A stretch of DNA of 64,000 bases from Myxococcota bacterium (GTDB lineage: Bacteria; Myxococcota_A; UBA9160; UBA4427): positions 1,798,001 through 1,862,000 of the forward strand of contig JAWKRT010000001.1 of assembly GCA_041389495.1 (NCBI GenBank). The letters run 5' to 3'. The translations under genes and the position numbers were made by a program. Under the pieces are notes generated by a model that was not told the origin of the DNA, searched no databases, and saw only the letters and a list, made by a program, of their open reading frames with translations. Shown piece after piece: positions 26,327-35,121 of the stretch (the stretch's first letter is position 1; each line of letters begins with the position of its first letter).

Positions 26327-27436
26327 ATGTCCCAGTCCTTCCGTTCGGCCGCCGTGGCGGTCCTCTCGGCGGGCGGGCTCGCCGCGCTCGGATGCGCGGC
26401 GACGCCGCTCGCGCCCGAAGCCCCTCCCCAGGTCTCGCCGGTCACGCTGTCGGCCGGCGAGCAGCGCGTCGTCGACCACGTCTTCGTGGTGACCGACGCC
26501 TCCGGCACGATGTACGAGGCGAAGTCGTTCCCGCGCGCGAAGGCGCTGTCGCAGGGCTTCGTCGACGCGCTTCCCGCGCCCGACGCGCGCGCCGCGAGCA
26601 CGACCTACAACGCGGGCGCCATCGGCTTCGGCGGCGACGACCGCGTGTCGCTCGCGCTGCAGTCGTTCGACCGGCGCGCGCTGCGCGGCACGGTCGACCA
26701 GGTGCACGTGATGGGCCGCGTCGACGGCCGCGGCGGCGAGACGCCGCTGCACCGCGTGATCGGCGAGATCGGCTCGCAGCTCGACGGGAAGACGGGCCGC
26801 GCCGCGGTCGTCGTGTTCACGGACGGCGAGCCCGACGACTCCGCCGCGGCGCTCGACGCCGCGACCGCGCTCGCGAGCTCCTACGCGAGCGGCGTCTGCT
26901 ACCACGGCGTGCAGGTCGGCGACGACCCGGCGGGCGCGCGGTTCCTGCAGACGCTCTCCGAGATCTCGTCGCCGTGCGGCAGCTTCCGCAACGCGTCGGC
27001 GGTCGGCACGGGCACGGCGCTCGCGGCCTTCACCAAGGGCGTCATGGTCGGCGACGCGCCCGGCGGCCGCTCGCTTCCGGCCGTGGCGGCCAACGCCTGC
27101 ACGGGCGTCACGCTGAACGGCATCGAGTTCTCGTTCGACCGCGCCGAGATCCGCCCGCAGAGCGCGCCGATCCTCGACCAGGCGGCGGGCCAGCTCCGGG
27201 CGTGCCCCGACGTGAACATCACGATCGAGGGCCACACCGACCAGCGCGGCAGCGCGGACTACAACCAGTCGCTCTCGGAGCGGCGCGCGGGCGCGGTGCG
27301 CGACTACCTCGTGCGCAAGGGTGTCGAGTCCGGCCGGCTGCAGTCGGTGGGCAAGGGCGAGTCGAACCCGCTCGACACGAGCGAGACGGAGGCGGGCTAC
27401 CAGCGCAACCGCCGCGTCGAGCTGCGGCCTCGCTAG
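26327..27436 (+). CDS. lipoprotein-like VWA and OmpA-domain protein
   Basis: A 369-residue envelope protein. The signal peptide ends at a Cys (ALGCAAT) that could be lipidated. A von Willebrand A domain (about 48-225) carries a MIDAS-like DASGTM and FTDGEPDD. The C-terminal OmpA domain (about 265-369) has FSFDRAEIRPQS, GHTDQRGSADYNQSLSERRA and NRRVEL, the peptidoglycan diaminopimelate-binding set. It probably sits at the outer membrane, gripping the wall while presenting an adhesive or complex-forming VWA domain. It has its own promoter and is followed by a strong terminator, so it is a single-gene, likely well-expressed unit. Confidence 0.88.
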   Translation: MSQSFRSAAVAVLSAGGLAALGCAATPLAPEAPPQVSPVTLSAGEQRVVDHVFVVTDASGTMYEAKSFPRAKALSQGFVDALPAPDARAASTTYNAGAIGFGGDDRVSLALQSFDRRALRGTVDQVHVMGRVDGRGGETPLHRVIGEIGSQLDGKTGRAAVVVFTDGEPDDSAAALDAATALASSYASGVCYHGVQVGDDPAGARFLQTLSEISSPCGSFRNASAVGTGTALAAFTKGVMVGDAPGGRSLPAVAANACTGVTLNGIEFSFDRAEIRPQSAPILDQAAGQLRACPDVNITIEGHTDQRGSADYNQSLSERRAGAVRDYLVRKGVESGRLQSVGKGESNPLDTSETEAGYQRNRRVELRPR

Positions 27437-27495
27437 TTCGGCGGCGGCGGCGGGTGCACCGGCGCAGCCGGGCCCGCTGCGCGCGCGACGATCGA

Positions 27496-27527
27496 GGGGC
27501 GGAGCCCGCCGGGCTCCGCCCCTTTTT
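27496..27527 (+). terminator. rho-independent terminator after the VWA-OmpA gene
   Basis: A perfect 12-bp GC stem (27496-27507 with 27511-27522) with loop GCC is followed directly by TTTTT. It lies 60 nt after the stop codon and is the only canonical intrinsic terminator seen in the window. Confidence 0.95.
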
Positions 27528-27605
27528 CGTTCCGGGGCCGACCGCGCAGCGCCTACACTGCCGCGCGCGCCGAGCCGCCTCGCGGCCGCGCGGGGAGGAA
27601 TGCGC

Positions 27606-28811
27606 GTGGCCGCCTCGTTCGACTTCGACTCGATCCTCGCCGAGGCGCGCGAGCGCGCGGGCTCGAGCGACTTCGGGAGCGACTTCGAGGAGCCGCTCCG
27701 CCGGCTCCTGCGCTCGCTCGAGGACGAGGCCGACCTGAACGAGACCGGCCGCGCCATGCAGCGCGAACGCACCGTCAACGTGCTCGCGACGCGCGCCCGG
27801 GTCGAGAGCTGGTTCCACCGCCATCCCGAGATCGCCGACGAGCACATCGGCGCACCGCTCGTCGTCTGCGGCCTGCCGCGCACGGGCACGACGATGCTGC
27901 ACCGCGTGATCGCGGAGGACCCGGAGTTCGACTCCGCGAAGTGGTACGAGACGCGCTTCCCCGCGCCGTTCGACGGCTGGGAGCCTTGCGCGCCCGACGC
28001 GCCCGACGAGCGCATCGCGGTCGCGAAGGAGGAGGTGCGCATGACGCTCGAGCTCGCCCCGGAGCTCATGGCGATCCACCCGTTCGACGCGACGAGCCCC
28101 GACGAGGAGATCATGCTCCTCGAGCAGTCCTTCTACAGCGCGGTGCCCGACAGCTACTGCCGCCTTCCGAGCTATGCGGAGTGGGTCGACGCGCAGGACC
28201 AGATGCCCGGCTACCGCTACCTGCTGCGGATGCTCCAGTTCCTGCAGTGGCAGCATCGCCAGCGCGGCGGCGTGCGGCCGCGCTGGACGCTCAAGTCGCC
28301 GCACCACCTGCACTACCTGCGCGAGCTGTTCACGCTCTTCCCGGACGCGACGGTGGTGCAGACGCACCGCGAGCCCGAGCAGATCGTCCCGTCGATCTGC
28401 AGCATGTCGAAGTACCTGTTCGCCATGGGCACCGATCGCCCCGACCTGCACTGGGTGGGCGCGCACTGGAGCGCGAAGTGGGCGCGCGCGATGGAGCGCT
28501 CGATGCGCTACCGCGATGCCGCGATCGCGGCCGACCCGCGCATGGCCGAGCGCTTCATCGACGTGTGGTTCCTCGACAGCGTGAAGGACCCGGTCGAGAC
28601 GGTGCGCTCCGTGTACGCGCGCATCGGCCGCGAGCTCACGGCCGTCGCGCGCGAGAAGATGGAGCGCTGGACGGAGGACAACGCGCGCGAGAAGCGCGCG
28701 CCGCACGCCTACTCGCTCGAGGAGTTCGGCCTCACGTCCGAGCGGATCCGCGAGCTCTACGGCGCGTATCGCGAGCGCTACATCCTGACGCGCGCCGGCG
28801 CGCGCGAGTAG
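27606..28811 (+). CDS. sulfotransferase family protein
   Basis: A 401-residue PAPS-dependent sulfotransferase-fold protein. The 5'-phosphosulfate loop is CGLPRTGTTMLHRVI near residue 85 and the 3'-phosphate loop is VVQTHREPEQIVPSICSM. Members of this subfamily in GC-rich bacteria are common near lipid-metabolism genes; the acceptor is unknown, and some have unproven activity. GTG 27606 is chosen because GGAGG at 27594-27598 lies 7 nt upstream; the ATG at 27600 is only 1 nt from it. A TACACT box at 27554-27559 may be its -10. Convergent with the NIPSNAP-like gene (13 nt gap). Confidence 0.86.
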   Translation: MAASFDFDSILAEARERAGSSDFGSDFEEPLRRLLRSLEDEADLNETGRAMQRERTVNVLATRARVESWFHRHPEIADEHIGAPLVVCGLPRTGTTMLHRVIAEDPEFDSAKWYETRFPAPFDGWEPCAPDAPDERIAVAKEEVRMTLELAPELMAIHPFDATSPDEEIMLLEQSFYSAVPDSYCRLPSYAEWVDAQDQMPGYRYLLRMLQFLQWQHRQRGGVRPRWTLKSPHHLHYLRELFTLFPDATVVQTHREPEQIVPSICSMSKYLFAMGTDRPDLHWVGAHWSAKWARAMERSMRYRDAAIAADPRMAERFIDVWFLDSVKDPVETVRSVYARIGRELTAVAREKMERWTEDNAREKRAPHAYSLEEFGLTSERIRELYGAYRERYILTRAGARE

Positions 28812-28824
28812 CGGCCGCCGCGGC

Positions 28825-29565
28825 TCAGACCTGGTCGATCGGCCGGCGGTCGCCGACCTCGGGCTGGCGCCCGATGCGCAGCGGCGAGAACTCGGCCTCG
28901 ACGAGCAGCGTGCGCTCCCAGTCGACGGCGATGCCGCGCGTCGCGTCGCGGAACTTCCGCATGCCGGCGTCGCCGCGCTGCGCGCGCTCGTACTTCGCCC
29001 AGGTCGCCCAGCTCGGGATCGCCCAGAGCACGATGCACTCCGAGTCGTTGCGCATCGCGGTCTCGAAGGCGCCGACGAGCTCGAACCCGAACGCCGCGTG
29101 CGCCGCGATGCCGACCTCGCGCACGCGCTCGAGGTAGTCCGACGACGTTCCCGGCTCGACGCGGACGAGCTCGTGCGCGTAGACCGCACCGCGCACGCCG
29201 TCGGCGCAGAGCTCCTCGACCGTGCGCGTCCACGGGGCCGGGACGACGAGGCGGTCGACGCCGCCGCGCCGGTACTTCGCGGCCTCCGCCCACCACACGG
29301 CGAGCGACGGGTCCTGGAGGGTGGGGCTCGACAGCTCGTGGTCGAACGACGCCGCCATGCCCTCGAAGCCGTCCTCCTCCCAGATGTTGACGACCTCGGG
29401 CCACCGCCCCGTGCTGCCCACCGTCCCGAACACGCCGTAGCAGAGCTGGCCGCGCTCCTCGCGCGCCTGCGGGCTCCAGTTCGCGGTGGCGTGGTGCATG
29501 TAGCGCGCGCGGTTCGGCCCGAGGATGTCGACGAACTCGTGGATGTACAGCTTCTGGTTGCCCAT
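28825..29565 (-). CDS. NIPSNAP-like dimeric alpha-beta barrel protein
   Basis: A 246-residue cytoplasmic protein with two ferredoxin-like repeats. The start (KLYIHEFVDILGPNR) and the later IAAHAAFGFELVGAFETAM followed by ECIVLWAIPSWATWAKYE fit the NIPSNAP/ABM superfamily. No catalytic residues can be assigned; relatives include small hydrolases, monooxygenases and proteins of unknown role. ATG 29565 has GGGAGA about 5 nt upstream, preferred over an in-frame ATG at 29592. Monocistronic on the minus strand, divergent from the MAPEG gene. Confidence 0.72.
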   Translation of the reverse strand: MGNQKLYIHEFVDILGPNRARYMHHATANWSPQAREERGQLCYGVFGTVGSTGRWPEVVNIWEEDGFEGMAASFDHELSSPTLQDPSLAVWWAEAAKYRRGGVDRLVVPAPWTRTVEELCADGVRGAVYAHELVRVEPGTSSDYLERVREVGIAAHAAFGFELVGAFETAMRNDSECIVLWAIPSWATWAKYERAQRGDAGMRKFRDATRGIAVDWERTLLVEAEFSPLRIGRQPEVGDRRPIDQV

Positions 29566-29696
29566 GCGTTCTCCCGCGCGCGAGTATGCCATGCGCGTTC
29601 GCGCGCGGGCGTACGGCGACGTGGCCCGTATGACCGTGCGCCGCGCGTTCGTGCGACGGCCGCGTCCCCGCGACGCGCCGATCGCGAGGAGGAGCG

Positions 29697-30083
29697 ATGA
29701 CGGTTCCCTTCTGGTGCGTGCTGGTCGGATGCGTGCTGCCCTACCTGCTCGCCGGCACGTCCGGCTACTACAAGACGAAGCAGCTCGGCTCGCTCGACAA
29801 CCACTACCCGCGCGCGCAGTCGGCGCGACTCACGGGAGCGGGCGCGCGCGTCGTCGCGGCGCAGGAGAACGCGTGGGAGGCGATCGCCGTCTTCGCGCCG
29901 GCCGTCGTCGTGAACCATCTCGCGGGTGGCGACGCGGGCACCGCTTCGGCGCTCGCGCTCGGGTGGGTCGGCGCGCGCCTGCTGCACGCCGTGTTCTACG
30001 TCTCGGACCTCGACAAGCTCCGCTCGCTCGCCTTCCTCGTCGCGCTCGTGTGCGCGGTCGGGCTCTTCGTCACGGCTGCGTAG
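29697..30083 (+). CDS. MAPEG family membrane protein
   Basis: A 128-residue membrane protein with four hydrophobic helices. The MAPEG signature ARVVAAQENAWEAIAVFAPAV is clear in the helix 1-2 region. Eukaryotic relatives conjugate glutathione or isomerise prostaglandins; bacterial members are mostly uncharacterised. GAGGAGGAGCG precedes ATG 29697. Its last 14 nt overlap the 3' end of the convergent RND adaptor gene. Confidence 0.88.
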   Translation: MTVPFWCVLVGCVLPYLLAGTSGYYKTKQLGSLDNHYPRAQSARLTGAGARVVAAQENAWEAIAVFAPAVVVNHLAGGDAGTASALALGWVGARLLHAVFYVSDLDKLRSLAFLVALVCAVGLFVTAA

Positions 30084-31167
30084 GCGCGGGCGCGGGCGCG
30101 TCGGCGTCGGCCGCGGGCCGCGTCCACACGCGCTCGCCCGCGCGCAGCCCGCTCAGCACCTCGACGCGATCCGGCGGCTCGTCGGGGCCCACCGTGACGA
30201 GGCGCCGCTCGGCGGCGTCGTCGCCGGCCGCGACGTCGACGAAGCGCAGCTGGCCGATCGCGTGCACGGCGTCGCGCGGGACGAGCACGCGGCGCGCCGT
30301 GCCGCTCGGGACGGCGACGCGCGCGAACATGCCGGCGAGCACGCGTTCGTCGCGCGCGCGGAAGCCGACCTTCACGAGCAGCGTGCGCGCGCCCGGGTCG
30401 GCGAAGGGGACGATCTCCTCGATCGCGCCGCGCGCCGCGAGCGGGAGCGCGGGGATCTCGACGTCGAGCTCCTGGCCGAGGCGCAGCGAGACGGCGAGCG
30501 ACTCGCGCACCGGCACCTCGACGCGCAGGCTCGACGGGTCGTAGATGCGCAAGAGCGGCGCGCCCGGCGTCGCGGTGTCGCCGCGCTCGGCGAGGCGGTC
30601 GACGACGCGCCCGCCGACCGGCGCGCGCAGCGACGAGAAGGAGAGGGCGGTGCGCGCCTGGTCGAGCGCCGCCTCGCGCCCACTCACGTCGGCGCGCGCC
30701 GCGTGGAGCTCGGCGCTCGCGCGGTCGAGCTGGCTGCGCGACGCGACGCCGCCGCCGAAGAGCGCCTCGATGCGCGCGTGCTCGCGCTCGGCGAGCTCGC
30801 GCCGCGCGCGCGCGGCACGCAGCGCCTCGTCGGCCTCGTCGACGCGCGCGCGCAGGTCGCGCGCGTCGAGCACGACGACGACGTCGCCCTCCGCCACGGT
30901 CGAGCCCGCGGCGACGCGCACGTCCTCGATCCGCGCGAGCACGCGCGACGAGACGATCGTGTGGCGCGCGGAGGCGATGGCGCCCGACGCCCACTCGACC
31001 TCGGGTCCGACCCGCTCCTCGGCCGCGACGGCGACGGCGCCCTCGGGCGGCGCGACGCGCGGCAGGTCGCGCGTCGCGGGCGCGACGGCCTCGCCGCACG
31101 CGGCGAGCAGGGCGGCTGTGGGAATCGCGGCGGCGAGCGCGCGCCGCCGGCGCGGGAGGCGGATCAT
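30070..31167 (-). CDS. RND efflux periplasmic adaptor subunit
   Basis: A 365-residue membrane-fusion protein. The signal peptide ends in a lipoprotein-like LLAACGEA. Barrel-sandwich/lipoyl halves (IVSSRVLARIEDVRVAAGSTVAEGDVVVVLD and SLRAPVGGRVVDRLAERGD) flank a coiled coil of about 70 residues rich in Arg, Glu and Ala (residues about 110-180). A beta-barrel and membrane-proximal domain end the chain. It bridges the inner-membrane pump to an outer-membrane channel. ATG 31167 overlaps the permease stop as ATGA. No TolC-like channel gene is present in the window. Confidence 0.91.
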   Translation of the reverse strand: MIRLPRRRRALAAAIPTAALLAACGEAVAPATRDLPRVAPPEGAVAVAAEERVGPEVEWASGAIASARHTIVSSRVLARIEDVRVAAGSTVAEGDVVVVLDARDLRARVDEADEALRAARARRELAEREHARIEALFGGGVASRSQLDRASAELHAARADVSGREAALDQARTALSFSSLRAPVGGRVVDRLAERGDTATPGAPLLRIYDPSSLRVEVPVRESLAVSLRLGQELDVEIPALPLAARGAIEEIVPFADPGARTLLVKVGFRARDERVLAGMFARVAVPSGTARRVLVPRDAVHAIGQLRFVDVAAGDDAAERRLVTVGPDEPPDRVEVLSGLRAGERVWTRPAADADAPAPAPTQP

Positions 31168-34100
31168 GGCGAGTCCTCCGCTCCGGCGACGGGCAGGCCG
31201 TGGCCGGGAACGTCGCGATAGACGCGGTAGTAGGCGACGGGGACGACGAGCAGCGTGAACGCGGTCGAGACGAGCAGGCCGAAGAGCAGCGCCCACGCGA
31301 GGCCCGAGAAGATCGGATCGAGCGTGATCGGAACGGCCGCGAGCATCGCGGTTCCCGCCGTCAGCAGGATGGGCCGCGTGCGCACGGCGCCCGCGCGCAC
31401 GGTCGCCTCCTCGAGCGAGAGGCCCTCGCGCAGCCCGACGTGCAGGAACTCGATCAACAGCACGGCGTTGCGCACCGCGATCCCCGCGAGCGCGATCATC
31501 CCGATCATCGCCGTCGCCGTGAAGAACGTCGGGCTCGCGTGGCCGCCGACGTCGTGCGGCGCGAAGAGCTGCAGCAGCCAGAAGCCCGGCATGATGCCGA
31601 TCAGCGTGAGCGGGATCGAGATCATGAGCACGAGCGGCATCGCATAGCTCTGCGTCTGGTAGACGACGAGGAAGTAGATGCCGACGAGCGCGACGCCGAA
31701 CGCGATGCCGAGGTCGCGGAACACGTCGCGCGTGATCTCGAGCTCGCCCTCGCTCATCCACGCGATCCGCGTGCCGGCGGGCAGGCGCCAGGGGAGGCCC
31801 CCGCCGTTCGCGAAGTAGGTGCGGCCGGCGAGCGCGCGCGGCGCGCGCGCGTCCGACGCGGCCTCGCCGCGCGCGCCCGCGTCCGCGAGGTCGGCCTCGA
31901 CGTCGGCGGCGACCTCGGCCGGCGCGCGCCCGACCGGCTCCGCGTACACGAACGCGACGCGCCGCAGGTCCTTGTGGTAGATGGCGCGGTCGGCGGGCGC
32001 GCGCTCGAACGCGCCGAGCTCGCCGATGCGCACGACGGGCACGGCGCCGTCGCGCACACCGCCGCCCTCGCGCGTCTTCACGATGCCGGGCCGCCCCTTC
32101 ACGGGCAGCGCGAGCAGCGCGGCCTCGCTCGACCGCTCGCTCCGCGCGACGCGCAGCTCGATCGGCAGCGGGTTCGCCTCGTCGGCGACGTGCAGCGTCG
32201 TCGCCGTCTCGCCCGCGAGCGCGAGCCGCACGGTCGCTGCGATCTCGGCGACCGAGACGCCCGAGCGCGCGGCCTTCTCGGGGTCGGGCGCGAACACGAG
32301 CCGCGTCGCGTCCGCCTCGACGGTCGAGTCGACGTCGTGCACGCCGGGCTCGGCGCGCAGGCGCTCCTCGACCGCGAGCGCGGCCTCGCGGATGCGCTCG
32401 TAGGGCGTGTCGGCGTCGCCCGCGACCTCGACGGTGAGCGTCGCGAGCACGGGCGGCCCGGGCGGCAGCTCGACCACCGCGATGCGCACGCCCTCCTCGC
32501 CGGCCACGCGCTCGAGCTCGCCGCGCAGGCGCAGCGCGACTTCGTGCGAGCGCAGCGCGCGCTCGCCCTTCGGCAGCAGCGTGAGCCGGATCTCCGCGAC
32601 GTTCGGGCCCTGGCGAAGGAAGTAGTGGCGGACCATGCCGTTGAAGTCCATCGGCGACGCGAGCCCGCTGTAGATCTGGAAGTCGACGACCTCGCTCGCG
32701 CCGCGCAGCACCTCGGCGAGGCGGCGCGCGACGGCGTCGCTGCGCTCGAGCGTCGTGCCCTCGGGCGCGTCGACGAGCACCTGCAGCTCGTTCTTGTTGT
32801 CGAAGGGCAGCATCTTGAGGGGGACGGCGCGCACGCCCACGAGCAGCGCGGCGCCCGCGAACAGCGCGGCCACCGTCGCGAACAGCGCGCGCGCGCGCGC
32901 GGGCCGCTCGAGGAAGGCGCCGAGCCCGCGCCGGTAGAGCGCGTAGAGGCGCGTCGCCTCGACGCGCTCGCCCTCGGCGTCGTCGCCCGCGGCCTCGGCG
33001 CGGCCCCGCAGCGCGTGATAGGCGAGCCACGGCGTGATGGTGAACGCGACGACCATCGACATCGCCATCGAGACCGGGACGTTGAGCGCCATCGGCCGCA
33101 TGTAGGGGCCCATCATCCCGGTGATGAACACCATGGGCAGGAACGAGACGATCACCGCGAGCGTCGCGATCACGATCGGCGGGCGCACCTCGTTCACGGC
33201 CGTGCGCACGGCGTCGAGCGGGCGCTGCGCGCGCATGCGCAGGTGGCGGTAGACGTTCTCGACGTCGACGATCGGGTCGTCGACCACGAGGCCGAGCGCG
33301 AGGATCAGCGCGAAGAGCGTGACGCGGTTGATCGTGTAGCCGGCGACCCAGTTGACGAGCAGCGTGAGCGCGAACGTGACCGGCACCGTGACCGCGACGA
33401 CGAGCCCCTCGCGCCACCCGAGGCTCACGGCGATCGCCGCGATCAGCGTGACGAGGGCGATCGCGAGCGACTCGAGCAGCTCGTTCACCTTGTCGTTCGC
33501 CGTGTGTCCCGTGTTGCGCGTGACGTCGACGTGCACGCCCGCCGGGAGCAGCTCGGGGGCGACGGCGTCGATGCGCGCGACGACGGCGTCGGCGATCGCG
33601 ACCGCATTGGTGCCGGCCTGCTTCGCGACCGAGACGGCGACGGACGGGAAGAAGAGGCCGTGGCGCGCGAGGTCGGCGCGCCCGGCCGCGGCCCCGAAGC
33701 CCATCCATCCGTAGCTCGTGCGTTCGGCCGGCCCGTCGCGCACGCGCGCGACGTCGCGCAGGAACACGGGGACGCCGTCGACGACGCCGACGACGAGCTC
33801 GCGGAGCGCGGCCGCGTCGGGCGCGAACGCGCCGGCGTCGACGAGCAGGTGCGCGTCGCCGCGCTCGAAGGAGCCCGCCGGCACGCGCACGTTCGAGACC
33901 CCGAGCGCCCATGCGACCTCGAGCGCCGAGGTCTGGCGCGCGGCGAGCGCGTCGGGGAGCAGGTCCACGCGGATCGCGCGCGGCCGCCCGCCGACGATGT
34001 CGACGCGGTTCGTGCCGGGCACGCCCTGCAGTGCGACCTCGAGCTCCTCGGCGATGCGGCGCAGGCCGTGGTCGTCGACCGCGCGCTCGTCCTCGCTCCA

Positions 34101-34568
34101 CAGCGTCGCGACGACGATCGGCACGTCGTCGATCTCGACCGGCTTCACGACCCACTGCGCGACGCTCGCCGGGATGCGATCCGTGTTCGAGTAGAGCTTG
34201 TTGTAGATCTTGACGAGGCTGTCCTCGCGGTCCTCGCCGACGCGGAAGCGCACCGTCACCGTCGCGCTGCCGGGCCGCGACGCCGAGTACGTGTGCTCGA
34301 CGCCGTCGATCTGCGTGAGCAGCTTCTCGACGCGCGTCGAGATCGTGCGCTCGACCTCCTCGGCCGAGAGGCCGGGCGCCGCGACGTGCACGTCGGCCAT
34401 CGGCACGACGATCTGCGGCTCCTCCTCGCGCGGCGTGAGCGCGAGCGCGAGCAGGCCGGCGGCGAGCGAGGCCGCGATCAGCGCGGGCGAGAGGCTCCCG
34501 CGCAGGAAGACGTCGATGATTCGCGAGAAGAGGCCGGGGCGGTCGGTCGGCGGGAGCGGCGTCGCCAT
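31164..34568 (-). CDS. RND family efflux transporter permease, AcrB-type
   Basis: A 1134-residue proton-driven inner-membrane pump, normal length for the hydrophobe/amphiphile efflux group. The proton-relay Asp pair is in LALGLVVDDPIVDVENVYRHL (TM4), and the C-terminal half has the parallel NAVLLIEFLHVGL. Two large periplasmic porter domains lie between TM1-2 and TM7-8. Substrates cannot be read from the sequence. It is followed by its adaptor with a 4-nt overlap and preceded by the HIT gene with a 48-nt gap, so a four-gene operon from the thiolase-like gene is possible. Confidence 0.94.
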   Translation of the reverse strand: MATPLPPTDRPGLFSRIIDVFLRGSLSPALIAASLAAGLLALALTPREEEPQIVVPMADVHVAAPGLSAEEVERTISTRVEKLLTQIDGVEHTYSASRPGSATVTVRFRVGEDREDSLVKIYNKLYSNTDRIPASVAQWVVKPVEIDDVPIVVATLWSEDERAVDDHGLRRIAEELEVALQGVPGTNRVDIVGGRPRAIRVDLLPDALAARQTSALEVAWALGVSNVRVPAGSFERGDAHLLVDAGAFAPDAAALRELVVGVVDGVPVFLRDVARVRDGPAERTSYGWMGFGAAAGRADLARHGLFFPSVAVSVAKQAGTNAVAIADAVVARIDAVAPELLPAGVHVDVTRNTGHTANDKVNELLESLAIALVTLIAAIAVSLGWREGLVVAVTVPVTFALTLLVNWVAGYTINRVTLFALILALGLVVDDPIVDVENVYRHLRMRAQRPLDAVRTAVNEVRPPIVIATLAVIVSFLPMVFITGMMGPYMRPMALNVPVSMAMSMVVAFTITPWLAYHALRGRAEAAGDDAEGERVEATRLYALYRRGLGAFLERPARARALFATVAALFAGAALLVGVRAVPLKMLPFDNKNELQVLVDAPEGTTLERSDAVARRLAEVLRGASEVVDFQIYSGLASPMDFNGMVRHYFLRQGPNVAEIRLTLLPKGERALRSHEVALRLRGELERVAGEEGVRIAVVELPPGPPVLATLTVEVAGDADTPYERIREAALAVEERLRAEPGVHDVDSTVEADATRLVFAPDPEKAARSGVSVAEIAATVRLALAGETATTLHVADEANPLPIELRVARSERSSEAALLALPVKGRPGIVKTREGGGVRDGAVPVVRIGELGAFERAPADRAIYHKDLRRVAFVYAEPVGRAPAEVAADVEADLADAGARGEAASDARAPRALAGRTYFANGGGLPWRLPAGTRIAWMSEGELEITRDVFRDLGIAFGVALVGIYFLVVYQTQSYAMPLVLMISIPLTLIGIMPGFWLLQLFAPHDVGGHASPTFFTATAMIGMIALAGIAVRNAVLLIEFLHVGLREGLSLEEATVRAGAVRTRPILLTAGTAMLAAVPITLDPIFSGLAWALLFGLLVSTAFTLLVVPVAYYRVYRDVPGHGLPVAGAEDSP

Positions 34569-34616
34569 GGCCTCATGGTTCCACGCGCGCGCGCGCCGCG
34601 CCCGCGGTGGCCGCGC

Positions 34617-35054
34617 TCAGCGCGCGCGCGCGAAGTGCGCGCGCAGGTGGTCGACGAGCGCGGCGCGCTGCGCGTCGTCGAGCGCGAGCGCGTGCGTGAC
34701 GTCCGGAGGCCCCGGCCAGCGCTCGTCCGCGAAGCGCCCGCCCGCGAATTCGCGCTCGCCCGCATAGCGCGGGAGCACGTGGAAGTGGACGTCGGGGTCG
34801 ACCATCATCAGCGCGAGGTAGTTGACCTTGTCGTGGGCGAAGGCCGACGCGAGCGCGCGCTCGATGCGGTCGCACGCCACGCCGAGCTCGGTCGACGCCG
34901 CGGCCGGGAGCGCGCCGAGGCGCGTCGCCTCGCCCTTGTGGACCAGGACGAGGCTCCCGAGCGTCGGCTGTGCCGGGCGCGCGAGCACGAGCCAGTGCTC
35001 GAGCTCGGCGACGAGCGTTCCCGGGTATCCGAACTTCTCGGCGGTCGCGTTCAC
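34617..35054 (-). CDS. HIT-family nucleotide-binding protein, variant triad
   Basis: A 145-residue HIT-domain protein. The HIT region reads PDVHFHVLPRYAGER, but the first histidine of the usual HxHxH is Asp, leaving two of three. The N-terminal LEHWLVLARPAQPTLGSLVLVHK resembles the strand carrying nucleotide contacts. Family members hydrolyse or transfer nucleoside-phosphate bonds; the missing His need not abolish activity, because the second His of the triad is the usual nucleophile. GTG 35054 has GGGGAGA upstream. Probably co-transcribed with the thiolase-like gene (67 nt) and the RND genes. Confidence 0.85.
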   Translation of the reverse strand: MNATAEKFGYPGTLVAELEHWLVLARPAQPTLGSLVLVHKGEATRLGALPAAASTELGVACDRIERALASAFAHDKVNYLALMMVDPDVHFHVLPRYAGEREFAGGRFADERWPGPPDVTHALALDDAQRAALVDHLRAHFARAR

Positions 35055-35121
35055 GGCGTCTCCCCTTCGTGGTGCGCCGAGCCGGCGCATCCGCGTCCGT
35101 TCCGGCTGCCGCGGGCGCGCC

